Source: Moraxella oblonga NBRC 102422
GTDB lineage: Bacteria; Pseudomonadota; Gammaproteobacteria; Pseudomonadales; Moraxellaceae
DNA: 64,000 nt
Direction of reading: 5' to 3'
Assembly (NCBI RefSeq): GCF_001598275.1
Contig: NZ_BCYQ01000003.1
Coordinates: forward strand, 1 to 64,000
Under the pieces are notes generated by a model. It saw only the letters and a list, made by a program, of their open reading frames with translations, searched no databases and was not told the origin of the DNA. Positions 38,959 through 46,355 of this stretch are shown here, piece after piece. Numbering within the stretch: position 1 is the stretch's first letter; each line of letters opens with the position of its first letter. The translations under genes and the position numbers were made by a program.

Positions 38959-39891
38959 ATGAATATGGCAACTACCGAAGGCAAATTGTGGCTTGATGGG
39001 CAAATGGTGTATCAACCTGACGCCAAAGTCCATGTTTTAACTCATAGCCTACATTATGGCTTGGCGGTTTTTGAAGGCGTGCGAGCCTATCAAACACCAG
39101 ATGGGCGTACAGCGATTTTTCGTTTGCATGAACATACCGAGCGTCTTTTAAATTCTGCCAAAATCTTTCAACTAAACGTACGTTTTGACCACGACACATT
39201 GGTACAAGCCCAAAAAGACGTGGTGCGTGAAAATGGGTTGGCTTCTGCTTACATCCGTCCCATCATTTGGGTGGGCTCTGAGAAACTTGGTATCTCATCA
39301 AGAGACAACACCATTCATTCAGCCGTTGCCGCATGGCAATGGGGAGCATATCTTGGTGAAGACGGCATCAAAAACGGCATTCGTGCTAAAACATCAAGTT
39401 ATACACATCATCACCCCAATGTAACCATGTGTAAAGCCAAAGCGGCTGCCAACTACCCTGTATCTATCCTAGCCAACCAAGAAGCAACTCGTGCAGGCTA
39501 CGATGAAGCGATTCTCATGGATCCACTAGGCTATGTATGTCAAGGTTCTGGAGAAAACCTATTTTTGGTAAAAAATGGCGAACTACACACCCCAGATCTT
39601 GCAGGCGGGGCGTTGGACGGCATTACTCGCCGTACCATTATCCAGTTTGCTCATGATTTGGGTATCAAAGTGGTAGAAAGACGGATTACTCGTGATGAGT
39701 TTTATTTGGCAGATGAGATTTTCATGACAGGTACGGCCGCCGAAGTAACGCCCATTCGTGAGTATGATGACCGTGTGATTGGTAAGGGTGGTCGTGGTGA
39801 GCTGACCGAAAAATTACAAACGCTATATTTTGATGTCGTGCAAGGTCGCAATGATAAATATAAACATTGGCTATCATTCATTGATGAGTGA
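38959..39891 (+). CDS. ilvE: Branched-chain amino acid aminotransferase
   Basis: A 310-residue class IV PLP transaminase of Val/Leu/Ile synthesis. Visible blocks: LHYGLAVFEGVRAY, RLHEHTERLL, the PLP lysine in TMCKAKAAANYP, EAILMDPLGYVCQGSGENLF, and FMTGTAAEVTPI. AAAAGGA lies 8-9 bases before ATG 38959. Terminator 22 bp after the stop. Length and motifs are normal. Confidence 0.96.
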   Translation: MNMATTEGKLWLDGQMVYQPDAKVHVLTHSLHYGLAVFEGVRAYQTPDGRTAIFRLHEHTERLLNSAKIFQLNVRFDHDTLVQAQKDVVRENGLASAYIRPIIWVGSEKLGISSRDNTIHSAVAAWQWGAYLGEDGIKNGIRAKTSSYTHHHPNVTMCKAKAAANYPVSILANQEATRAGYDEAILMDPLGYVCQGSGENLFLVKNGELHTPDLAGGALDGITRRTIIQFAHDLGIKVVERRITRDEFYLADEIFMTGTAAEVTPIREYDDRVIGKGGRGELTEKLQTLYFDVVQGRNDKYKHWLSFIDE

Positions 39892-39913
39892 TTGTAAAAT
39901 GATTGTAAGTTCT

Positions 39914-39939
39914 AACCCTAAGGTGTCTGCCTTAGGGTT
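39914..39939 (+). terminator. Terminator after ilvE
   Basis: A 10-bp stem AACCCTAAGG/CCTTAGGGTT with a 6-nt loop and a T-run. Confidence 0.88.
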
Positions 39940-39954
39940 TTTAAATTCTATTTA

Positions 39955-40037
39955 AAACAAACAAAGGTTTTTGTTCGTGGTGAGCTTGTAAAACCATGAC
40001 AAAAAACCGTTTTTATGATTTTGATGTGAATTAAGTA
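39955..40037 (-). repeat. Dispersed intergenic repeat, copy D (short form, reverse)
   Basis: Its reverse complement begins TACTTAATTCACATCAAAAT and carries CATGGTTTTACAAGCTCACC. Compared with A-C it lacks the central CCCTAAGC part, so it is an internally deleted copy. Confidence 0.82.
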
Positions 40038-40126
40038 AAACATAACAAGGATTATTTCTCGTGATTAAATTTTCTTAATTTTTTTGTTAAAAAATACAAT
40101 TAACACTTGCAAATAATAACAATTAC

Positions 40127-40145
40127 TGATAATATGGCATTATCA
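40127..40145. promoter_or_regulatory. Fur-box-like palindrome upstream of bfd
   Basis: TGATAAT-ATGGC-ATTATCA is a 7-5-7 palindrome close to the GATAATGATAATCATTATC Fur consensus, 40 bp upstream of the bfd start. Iron repression of bfd is expected from other bacteria. Site call is inference. Confidence 0.6.
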
Positions 40146-40155
40146 AGAGCCAAAT

Positions 40156-40169
40156 ATAACCATTCTCAT
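40156..40169 (+). promoter_or_regulatory. Shared iron-type motif copy 1 (bfd)
   Basis: ATAACCATTCTCAT lies 16 bp before the bfd start. The same 14-mer with one change occurs upstream of bfrA (40651-40664). CATTCTCAT is a familiar Fur half-site spelling. Confidence 0.5.
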
Positions 40170-40184
40170 TTAATAGGATTTGTT

Positions 40185-40379
40185 ATGTACGTTTGTATTT
40201 GCCATGACATCAAAGACCGTCAAATCAAAAATGCCATGCTACAAGGAGTGGATAGCATGGAAGCTCTACAAAATGAATTATTGGTAGGAACGTGTTGTGG
40301 GTGTTGTGTACCAATGGTGCAAGATTTGCTTGATGAACATCATGCCAAATATGTGGCAATAGATGCTATGGCGGTATAG
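40185..40379 (+). CDS. bfd: Bacterioferritin-associated ferredoxin
   Basis: A 64-residue [2Fe-2S] protein. The four cluster cysteines are seen in MYVCICHDIKD (CxC) and GTCCGCCVPM (the last two of the cluster plus extra Cys). Bfd passes electrons to bacterioferritin haem so that stored iron can be released. Two bacterioferritin genes lie downstream after a gap of 408 bp with its own terminator. TTAATAGGATT precedes ATG 40185. The extra cysteines in the second motif are unusual. Confidence 0.9.
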   Translation: MYVCICHDIKDRQIKNAMLQGVDSMEALQNELLVGTCCGCCVPMVQDLLDEHHAKYVAIDAMAV

Positions 40380-40606
40380 TTTTGTTAAAAAATGTAAATT
40401 TATTGCCATAATATTTCCAATTGGTATGGATAGAAGTTTTCTCCGTTATCATCTTGACTAAGTTACCAATAATCACTTTCAATTTAAAATAATAAAATAA
40501 TAGCCATTTTTGTTTATTCATCATCATGATGATAACTTGTGGTTGTATTATTTTAAAAATTCATTAAAAATCATATAGATATAAATCTATATCCTTAATC
40601 GTCATC

Positions 40607-40636
40607 TTTTCACCCAAACAATTTGTTGGGTGAAAA
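40607..40636 (+). terminator. Hairpin between bfd and bfrA
   Basis: A 10-bp stem TTTTCACCCA/TGGGTGAAAA with a 10-nt loop and a T-run. It lies far from the bfd stop, so it may end a longer transcript or act as an attenuator ahead of bfrA. Confidence 0.7.
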
Positions 40637-40650
40637 TTTTTGTCATTGTG

Positions 40651-40664
40651 ATAGCCATTCTCAT
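40651..40664 (+). promoter_or_regulatory. Shared iron-type motif copy 2 (bfrA)
   Basis: ATAGCCATTCTCAT, 124 bp upstream of bfrA, matches the bfd copy at 13 of 14 positions. Possibly part of a Fur site. Confidence 0.45.
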
Positions 40665-40787
40665 AGCGTAAGTCGTTCGCAGTTCGTTTGTTGTACAATT
40701 TTTTTCTTTTAAAAATTCCGCTTTATGATAAGATAGACAAAGTTGGGTTTATGCTCATTTTATTTCATTTTTATCATAGGATTTACC

Positions 40788-41282
40788 ATGAAATCATCTC
40801 AAAAAGTCATTGACTATCTTAACTTTCTGTTGGCAGGCGAACTTGGTGCCAGAGACCAATATCTCATTCATTCACAAATGTATGCCGAATGGGAGCTTGG
40901 GAAGTTGCATGATCGCATTTATCACGAAATGGAAGATGAAACTTATCACGCACGCCTCATCATCAATCGCATTATCGTGCTTGGTGGCACGCCAAATATG
41001 CAAGTTGGCGAACTAAATATTGGTACTGATGTACCTTCTATGCTAAAATCCGACCTTGACCTTGAATATCGTGTCCAAGAAGACCTCAAAGAGGGCATTG
41101 CATTGTGTGAAGCCGAGAAAGATTATGTTACTCGTGATATGCTGGTTGGTCAGCTCAAAGACACCGAAGAAGATCATGCTCACTGGTTGGCAAAACAACT
41201 ACGTTTGATTGAAATGATGGGATTACCAAACTATCTACAAATGCAAACCGCCACACCAAACATGGTAGATTCTGCTCATTGA
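40788..41282 (+). CDS. bfrA: Bacterioferritin, ferroxidase-type subunit (no haem Met)
   Basis: 164 residues of the bacterioferritin family. All di-iron ferroxidase ligands are conserved: Glu in LLAGELGARDQY, Tyr next to it, EDETYHA (Glu, His), LDLEYRVQ (Glu) and the DTEEDHAHWL block (Glu, His). The haem-ligand Met found at position 52 in E. coli Bfr is Thr here (DETYHA against DEMKHA). It therefore should oxidise and load iron but not bind haem itself. It is followed by bfrB after 17 bp and presumably co-assembles with it into a 24-mer. ATG 40788 is preceded by an ATAGGATTT ribosome-binding site. Confidence 0.93.
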   Translation: MKSSQKVIDYLNFLLAGELGARDQYLIHSQMYAEWELGKLHDRIYHEMEDETYHARLIINRIIVLGGTPNMQVGELNIGTDVPSMLKSDLDLEYRVQEDLKEGIALCEAEKDYVTRDMLVGQLKDTEEDHAHWLAKQLRLIEMMGLPNYLQMQTATPNMVDSAH

Positions 41283-41299
41283 TAGATTTGGGAGGTTAT

Positions 41300-41773
41300 A
41301 TGCAAGGTGATAAAGACGTCATTCGTCAGTTAAATTTGGTGCTTGGTCAATCTCTAATTGCCATCAATCAGTATTTTTTACATGCTCGCATCGTCAAAAA
41401 TTGGGGGGTGGAAGAGCTTAATGACTCATTTTTTAAACAATCCATTGCTGAAATGAAATGGTCTGATGAGTTGATTGAACGCATTTTATTATTGGAAGGT
41501 TTGCCAAACTTGCAAGAGCTTGGTAAGTTGATGATTGGCGAAGAAGTAGAAGAAATCTTGTCTTGTGATCTACGTTTAGAGCAACGCAAACATGATGTTT
41601 TGGTTGAAGCCATTGAAGTGTGTACCCAAAAACGTGATTTTGTCTCTCGTGAATTACTCATCAAACTCAAAGATGGCAACGAAGAATACGAAGATTGGCT
41701 ACAAACACAACTTGAAAAAATTGAGGAAATTGGTATTCAAAACTACATTCAATCACAGACAGGTGAAGAGTGA
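41300..41773 (+). CDS. bfrB: Bacterioferritin, haem-binding subunit (ferroxidase site lost)
   Basis: 157 residues. The haem Met52 is present in AEMKWSD, but ferroxidase ligands are lost: Glu18 is Ser (GQSLIAINQYF), His54 is Trp, and the last Glu/His pair is replaced (NEEYEDWL). The protein thus complements bfrA, which has the opposite pattern. GGGAGG lies 5 bases before ATG 41300. A strong terminator follows. The same split is known from Neisseria and is believed to form mixed shells. Confidence 0.93.
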   Translation: MQGDKDVIRQLNLVLGQSLIAINQYFLHARIVKNWGVEELNDSFFKQSIAEMKWSDELIERILLLEGLPNLQELGKLMIGEEVEEILSCDLRLEQRKHDVLVEAIEVCTQKRDFVSRELLIKLKDGNEEYEDWLQTQLEKIEEIGIQNYIQSQTGEE

Positions 41774-41800
41774 TTGGTTGTTGTGATTCACTATTTATCC

Positions 41801-41837
41801 AAAAATAAAGGCAAATATGTTATTTGCCTTTATTTTT
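41801..41837 (+). terminator. Terminator after bfrB
   Basis: A 17-bp stem AAAAATAAAGGCAAATA/TATTTGCCTTTATTTTT with a 3-nt loop, then T-rich. Also serves the convergent MipA-like gene. Confidence 0.92.
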
Positions 41838-41859
41838 TTTAGACCAAGCCAAGTAGGTG

Positions 41860-42624
41860 CTAAAATGTATAAGTAACACCCACATTGGTGCTTAGATTGA
41901 TGTTGTCATCTGTCAGAGGGCTATTTTTTTGATCAGATGATAACCACTGAGCATTTTGATTACCAAACAAGCCCCATTGTTCGTTGATTTTGTATTTGGC
42001 ACTAATGGCCACAAATGGTGCGATACTGTCTTTTAATGTGTACTGCCGTATACCTGAACGAGCAGATTCATCTGCCGAAACTCCGTAATAGTACTCATTA
42101 TACTTATCACTTTGCCAAGTAACCCCAAATTTGGGATAAATGGTCAATTTTTCATCAAGTAACTCAAATTTACTGCGGTGGGCTAGGGTGATTTTTTGCC
42201 CAGAGCTATGACTTAGTACATCTGTCATGGCTTTGACTTCAAAACCACCAACAGGAGTAATGTGCATATAACTGATATGAGCATTCACTGAAGATTTGCG
42301 TTTGTCTAAGCTATGTAGGGCAGGGGTGTTGGCATCTTTTGGGTTAAAACTTGTACTGTCATAAGTTAGTCCAACTTTTAGCCAGTTTTTGTTATCTTTA
42401 TAGGGGAATACACCAAATTCGGCACCTTCGGCATACAGGCGGTTATTGTCATACAAAACAAGTGGTACAGCAGAAACCTTGTCATCTACGGCGTAACCAT
42501 TTGAGCCAAAAGTAGCAAGCACGCCTGCGGTAATTTTGGCGTTTGGGTCGGTAGGCAGACTTTGTGCAAAGGTGGTTACGCTTACCAAAGCAAGTAGTGA
42601 TAATGAGAAAGTGGATTTTTTCAT
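41860..42624 (-). CDS. MipA/OmpV-family outer-membrane protein
   Basis: 254 residues from ATG 42624 with signal peptide MKKSTFSLSLLALVSVTTFAQS. The mature protein is an alternating-strand beta barrel: repeated aromatic-ended strands and a terminal Phe (NLSTNVGVTYTF), the C-terminal signature for outer-membrane insertion. The order GVLATFGSNGYAVDD, VPLVLYDNNRLYAEGAEFGVFPYK and LTIYPKFGVTWQ matches the MipA family, a scaffold for murein synthesis or an adhesin/porin. GTTCC upstream, GGAAC on the coding strand, serves as ribosome-binding site. Specific role unknown. Confidence 0.82.
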   Translation of the reverse strand: MKKSTFSLSLLALVSVTTFAQSLPTDPNAKITAGVLATFGSNGYAVDDKVSAVPLVLYDNNRLYAEGAEFGVFPYKDNKNWLKVGLTYDSTSFNPKDANTPALHSLDKRKSSVNAHISYMHITPVGGFEVKAMTDVLSHSSGQKITLAHRSKFELLDEKLTIYPKFGVTWQSDKYNEYYYGVSADESARSGIRQYTLKDSIAPFVAISAKYKINEQWGLFGNQNAQWLSSDQKNSPLTDDNINLSTNVGVTYTF

Positions 42625-42805
42625 GTTATGTTCCAAGTGAGAGTAAAATTTACCAAATTTTAGTTAGTTTTACTTCGCATAATAGTAATTATGTTAAATA
42701 ATGGATATTGTTATCTATGATAACACCCTATTGGTTAGAGAAATATCACACAAACGATACAATTTGCATTATAATACAAAAGCCCCTATTTTTATATGAT
42801 TTTTT

Positions 42806-44065
42806 ATGATGCAAAATTCACAAACACACACTACCCAAAACCAAAAATTAACTTGGAAGGCTTTTGGACCAGGCATTCTAATGGCTTCTGCCGCCATTGG
42901 TGGCTCACACCTAGTTTCATCAACACAAGCAGGTGCATTGTACGGTTGGCAATTGGCGATTATGATTGTACTTGCCAACCTATTTAAGTACCCTTTTTAC
43001 CGTTTTGGCACAGAATATGCTTACAAAACGAGTGAAAGTTTGGTGGTTGGTTATGCCAAAAAATCCAAAGTTTATCTTTGGGCATTTTTTATTTTAAGTG
43101 TTGTCTCTGGTATGATTAGTACAGGTGCGGTGGCACTTTTATGTGCGACCATTTTGGGCTTTATGCTCCCTTTTGAGGTCAATCCACTTGTTTTATCTGT
43201 CACCGTCATGGCATCTGCATGGGGTTTGTTGATTGCAGGACACTATAAGCTTTTGGACAACCTTTCAAAATGGATTATCATTGCTTTGACAGTTGCCACC
43301 ATTGTTGCCACCATAGTGGCAGGCGTGTCACCAAAACAAATATCACCAGATTTTATCCCTGCTTCGCCGTGGAATCTAGCTTCTTTGGGCTTTATCATTG
43401 CTTTGATGGGTTGGATGCCAGCACCACTTGAATTTTCTGTCATTTCGTCTGTTTGGACGTCCAAGAAAATTGCAATAGACCACCCTACCCCACAGCAAGG
43501 CATGCTAGATTTTAATGTGGGTTATTTCGTATCGGCGATTTTGGCATTATTTTTCTTGGCATTGGGTGTGTTTGTACAATATGGTACAGGACAAGAAATC
43601 GCTACCAAAGGCGGTGCTTATGTCGGACAGTTGATACAGATGTACACATCAACCATTGGAGGTTGGTCAAAAATGCTCGTGGCATTTATTGCTTTTTTAT
43701 GTATGTTTGGCACGGTCATCACCTGTGCGGACGGCTATGGACGCACCAATGCAGAGAGCTTGTCGCTCATCAAAACAGGTACGACCGAAGCCACCGAAAA
43801 ATATGTCGTCACATGGATTACTATTACGGTGGTTGCAGGTTTTACTTTGATTAGCGTGTTTGCAGGTCAAATGGGTGCATTACTCAAATTTGCGATGATT
43901 AGCTCTTTTGTTTCCGCCCCCGCTTTTGCTTATCTAAACTACTCTATCATCAAATCCGAAAATTTACTCACCCCAAAAATGAAGTATTTTGCCCTATCAG
44001 GCATTACCTTTTTGGTGGGATTTGGCATACTATTTTTATTACAGTTTATGGGTATTATTAAGTAA
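42806..44065 (+). CDS. Divergent Nramp-family transporter
   Basis: 419 residues with eleven predicted membrane helices. The overall Nramp order is recognisable: FGPGILMASAAIGGSHLVSS in helix 1, LANLFKYPFYRFGTEYA, and a helix-6 segment ALMGWMPAPLEFSV. The two metal-binding motifs are altered: the DPGN of helix 1 becomes an AIGGSH-type sequence and the MPH of helix 6 becomes MPAPLE. The usual Mn/Fe proton symport cannot be assumed; other ions or small solutes are possible. Divergent from the MipA-like gene. The gene ends in a terminator. Confidence 0.82.
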   Translation: MMQNSQTHTTQNQKLTWKAFGPGILMASAAIGGSHLVSSTQAGALYGWQLAIMIVLANLFKYPFYRFGTEYAYKTSESLVVGYAKKSKVYLWAFFILSVVSGMISTGAVALLCATILGFMLPFEVNPLVLSVTVMASAWGLLIAGHYKLLDNLSKWIIIALTVATIVATIVAGVSPKQISPDFIPASPWNLASLGFIIALMGWMPAPLEFSVISSVWTSKKIAIDHPTPQQGMLDFNVGYFVSAILALFFLALGVFVQYGTGQEIATKGGAYVGQLIQMYTSTIGGWSKMLVAFIAFLCMFGTVITCADGYGRTNAESLSLIKTGTTEATEKYVVTWITITVVAGFTLISVFAGQMGALLKFAMISSFVSAPAFAYLNYSIIKSENLLTPKMKYFALSGITFLVGFGILFLLQFMGIIK

Positions 44066-44070
44066 TTATA

Positions 44071-44107
44071 AAAATAGGCATAATAAAAGATAAATTATGC
44101 CTATTTT
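44071..44107 (+). terminator. Terminator after the Nramp-like gene
   Basis: A 14-bp stem AAAATAGGCATAAT/ATTATGCCTATTTT with a 9-nt loop and a T-run. Confidence 0.9.
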
Positions 44108-44139
44108 TTAAATTGTTAATACAAATTAAAAGGTTTTTT

Positions 44140-44340
44140 ATGAAAAAGTCACTTTGTCTATTCATGCTAACTCTATCTGCTTTACTATTACAGGGTTGTA
44201 TTCATAAAGTAGTTACAACGCCTGTTAAAGTTGCTTACAAAACTACCAAAGGTGTGGTTAAAGGTACTGCCAAAGCGATTAATGCCCTAACAGATGATGA
44301 CGAAGAGGAAAATAATAAAAAGAAGAAGGACAAAGACTGA
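44140..44340 (+). CDS. Small lipoprotein with lysine-rich tail
   Basis: 66 residues. The signal ends with the lipobox LLQGC (lipidated at Cys20). The mature part has an alternating Val/Lys/Thr segment (VVTTPVKVAYKTTKGVVKGT) that repeats K-V/T-x-K roughly every seven residues, then an acidic stretch and a Lys-rich end (DDDEEENNKKKKDKD). I recall similar small lipoproteins in Acinetobacter, but function is unknown. A terminator follows. Confidence 0.75.
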   Translation: MKKSLCLFMLTLSALLLQGCIHKVVTTPVKVAYKTTKGVVKGTAKAINALTDDDEEENNKKKKDKD

Positions 44341-44367
44341 TTTGTGATGTGTGAGATTGTCAGATAA

Positions 44368-44387
44368 AGGGGTGTTTTTTCACCCCT
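44368..44387 (+). terminator. Terminator between the lipoprotein and purN
   Basis: A 7-bp GC-rich stem AGGGGTG/CACCCCT with a 6-T loop and a long T-run (GTTTTTTT). Confidence 0.85.
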
Positions 44388-44405
44388 GTTTTTTTGCTGT
44401 ATTTG

Positions 44406-45056
44406 TTATTTATGGCTAAAAAATTGGTAAATCTGCTTTACATCATCTAGGTCAATCACGCCTTTGATGATAAAATCAATGGTGCGAGGAAGTAGTGTGT
44501 GTTCTAGTGCGTGTACACGCTCTTGCAATGTGGTAGGCGTGTCATTAGGCTTGACGATGAGAACGGATTGGGTTAATATCTGCCCAGCGTCCAGCTCTTC
44601 TGTTACCAAATGCACGCTGCAGCCGTGCAGTCTTTCGCCTGATTTTAATACTCGTGCGTGTGTGTCTAGCCCCTTATAAGCAGGCAAAATAGATGGGTGC
44701 AAATTAATCATTGGAATGTTTAAGTCGTTATTGACACCACCTATAAATAAGGGTGTCAAAATTTTCATAAAGCCTGCCAAAACCACCAAATCAGGCTGTA
44801 ATTGCCTTAAAATATCCAATGCCCTTTGTTCAAATTCCACTCGTTTATAAGGTTTGCCTGTATCATCTTTATCAATAATAAAGGTGTTGATATTAGCACT
44901 CTTGGCACGAGTAAGAGCATAGGCATTTTCTTTATTGCAAATTACACAGGCAATGTCTATGTTTAATTCATTGTTTAATTGTTTGTCAATTAAAACTTGT
45001 AAATTACTGCCACTACCAGAGGCTAGGATAGCGAGTTTTAGGGGAATATTTTTCAT
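44406..45056 (-). CDS. purN: Phosphoribosylglycinamide formyltransferase
   Basis: 216 residues, GAR transformylase step of purine synthesis. The Rossmann-like start (LAILASGSGSNLQ), catalytic Asn/His block MINLHPSILPAYKG and the QESV-type substrate region (LDAGQILTQSVLIV) are present. Its start overlaps the stop of the DMP19-like gene by 4 bp (ATGA). In related genomes purN directly follows purM; here about 1.3 kb of other genes lies between (see findings). Confidence 0.96.
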   Translation of the reverse strand: MKNIPLKLAILASGSGSNLQVLIDKQLNNELNIDIACVICNKENAYALTRAKSANINTFIIDKDDTGKPYKRVEFEQRALDILRQLQPDLVVLAGFMKILTPLFIGGVNNDLNIPMINLHPSILPAYKGLDTHARVLKSGERLHGCSVHLVTEELDAGQILTQSVLIVKPNDTPTTLQERVHALEHTLLPRTIDFIIKGVIDLDDVKQIYQFFSHK

Positions 45057-45478
45057 AATTTTTCATCTTTTGGTTGAATATAGTAATTGTAAGCTAATAT
45101 AAAAACTTCTTCAGATATTTCCCAATATTGCTCATCAAGTTCACCAATATCATCAAAACCTGCTTTATTAAAATTGGGATTGTCAAAATCAATATCTTGA
45201 AATTCTATATTTTTAGGAAATCCATCTAAAATGGATTGAAATTTTTGTAATATGTCTAAGCATTGAATTGCGCCAATCTTTTTATAAATTTGATAAATTT
45301 CTTGGCGAATTTCTGTGGTAGAATGTTCAAAAAATGATAAAAATCCGCCACTATTGATTTCTATTTCCGTAAAGGCGATTAAGGCAATTTCTCGTTTATC
45401 ACTCGTTAATTCGTTTTCTTTACCCAAATATTCAGTCGCAATTTGTGAGAAATGTTGGTATTTTTCATCATTGGTCAT
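45053..45478 (-). CDS. DMP19-like (DUF4375) protein
   Basis: A 141-residue, strongly acidic soluble protein. EIEINSGGFLSFFEHSTTE followed by a cluster of Asp/Glu (DIDFDNPNFNKAGFDDIGELDEQYWEISEE) resembles DMP19, a DNA-mimic protein described in Neisseria that sequesters a repressor, and the wider DUF4375 family. The acidic face could mimic DNA, but this is inference. It sits between the toxin gene and purN and overlaps the latter by 4 bp, so it is co-transcribed. No ribosome-binding motif of note. Confidence 0.75.
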   Translation of the reverse strand: MTNDEKYQHFSQIATEYLGKENELTSDKREIALIAFTEIEINSGGFLSFFEHSTTEIRQEIYQIYKKIGAIQCLDILQKFQSILDGFPKNIEFQDIDFDNPNFNKAGFDDIGELDEQYWEISEEVFILAYNYYIQPKDEKL

Positions 45479-45487
45479 TTTTATGCC

Positions 45488-45877
45488 TTAATTGATAAAC
45501 TTAATTGGGTATTTAATAATATCTTCATCAACTGTTAATAAGGTCAAACCATCAATCATTGCCTGACTGATGATAATACGGTCAAATGGATCTTTATGAA
45601 AATATTCTAAATTTTGTAAATTTAAAATATGGGTTTCATTGATTGGTAATATTTCATAAAGATGATACTTTTTGATTTGGGCAATCAATTCTGCAATGCT
45701 TTTGGTTAAAGGCAATTTACCAAGTTGATGTTTAATTTGCATTTCCCAAAAAGTTGCCATACTGACACAAAAATCATTGTCTGAATTTTCTAAAATTTTT
45801 AAAATGCTTTTTGGTAAGCGTTCGGGATAACAACTTGCCCAAATAAAAATATGTGTGTCTAATAAATATTTTGCCAT
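45488..45877 (-). CDS. PIN-domain toxin (VapC-like ribonuclease)
   Basis: 129 residues from ATG 45877. PIN-domain acidic residues are in LLDTHIFIWA (Asp), VSMATFWEMQIK (Glu), DPFDRIIISQAM and LTVDEDIIKY (Asp). The FWEMQIKHQLGKL region is typical of the PIN group that pairs with short antitoxins. VapC-type toxins cut tRNA or rRNA. The start lies 5 bp past the antitoxin stop. A GTG at 45886 would add three residues and is less likely. Confidence 0.88.
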   Translation of the reverse strand: MAKYLLDTHIFIWASCYPERLPKSILKILENSDNDFCVSMATFWEMQIKHQLGKLPLTKSIAELIAQIKKYHLYEILPINETHILNLQNLEYFHKDPFDRIIISQAMIDGLTLLTVDEDIIKYPIKFIN

Positions 45878-45882
45878 TGTTA

Positions 45883-46161
45883 TCACTTATACAAAATATC
45901 ATCTTCTGGAAACCAAAAATCATCGCCAAGATAGTCATCAAAATCATCACTCATTGTTATCTGACCTTGAAAAAATCCTAGGCGTTTTTTGGCGATTTCT
46001 TCACGGCTTAATGACAAGGTTTGCTCTGATTTTTTAATATTTTTTTTGGTTAAAAAATTGAATAAAAAATCATAATCTTCGTCTTTGAGATTTTCCAAGA
46101 TGGGCAAAATGGCTTGCACTTGTGGTGATAAAGTAGCTTGATTGATTGTAGAAGTTTGCAT
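45883..46161 (-). CDS. Antitoxin partner of the PIN toxin
   Basis: 92 residues from ATG 46161, preceded by GGAGAATAAAA. A helical middle (ILPILENLKDEDYDFLFNFLTKKN) is followed by LSREEIAKKRLGFFQGQITMSDDFDDYLGDDFW. Tails of the form G-x-I-x-x-x-DDF are typical of antitoxins for PIN toxins, wrapping the toxin active site. No DNA-binding motif is obvious, so autoregulation is unclear. The tail closely resembles the mini-ORF upstream. Confidence 0.8.
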   Translation of the reverse strand: MQTSTINQATLSPQVQAILPILENLKDEDYDFLFNFLTKKNIKKSEQTLSLSREEIAKKRLGFFQGQITMSDDFDDYLGDDFWFPEDDILYK

Positions 46162-46163
46162 TT

Positions 46164-46328
46164 TTATTCTCCTTCTTGACTTTCGCCAAACCAAAATTCA
46201 TCGCCCAAATCCTCATTAAAATCGTCAGAAATATAGACAACTTCAAATAATTGACAGTCTAAGGGCGATAATTTTTTGCTTAAAACAGGGGTATTTTCTA
46301 TGTTGTTTTCGTTATCATAGTTATTCAT
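46164..46328 (-). CDS. 54-residue mini-ORF with antitoxin-like tail
   Basis: Reading leftward from ATG 46328 (MNNYDNENNIENTPVLSKKL) to TAA at 46164. The C-terminal SDDFNEDLGDEFWFGES mirrors SDDFDDYLGDDFWFPED of the antitoxin 2 bp downstream. Its stop is 2 bp before the antitoxin start, and its last codons carry the antitoxin's GGAG ribosome-binding site, so the two are coupled. It may be a duplicated antitoxin remnant or a second neutralising peptide. Coding status is moderately supported by conservation of the motif. Confidence 0.6.
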   Translation of the reverse strand: MNNYDNENNIENTPVLSKKLSPLDCQLFEVVYISDDFNEDLGDEFWFGESQEGE

Positions 46329-46355
46329 GAAAATACCCCTTTTTAAATGCGTTAA

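Larger units (their letters stand above)
40380..40787. other. 408-bp gap between bfd and bfrA
   Basis: Contains a terminator hairpin (40607-40636), an AT-rich inverted repeat ATATAGAT-ATAA-ATCTATAT (about 40573-40592), a TCATCATGATGA palindrome near 40520 and the shared iron-type motif at 40651. No gene seen. Confidence 0.75.
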
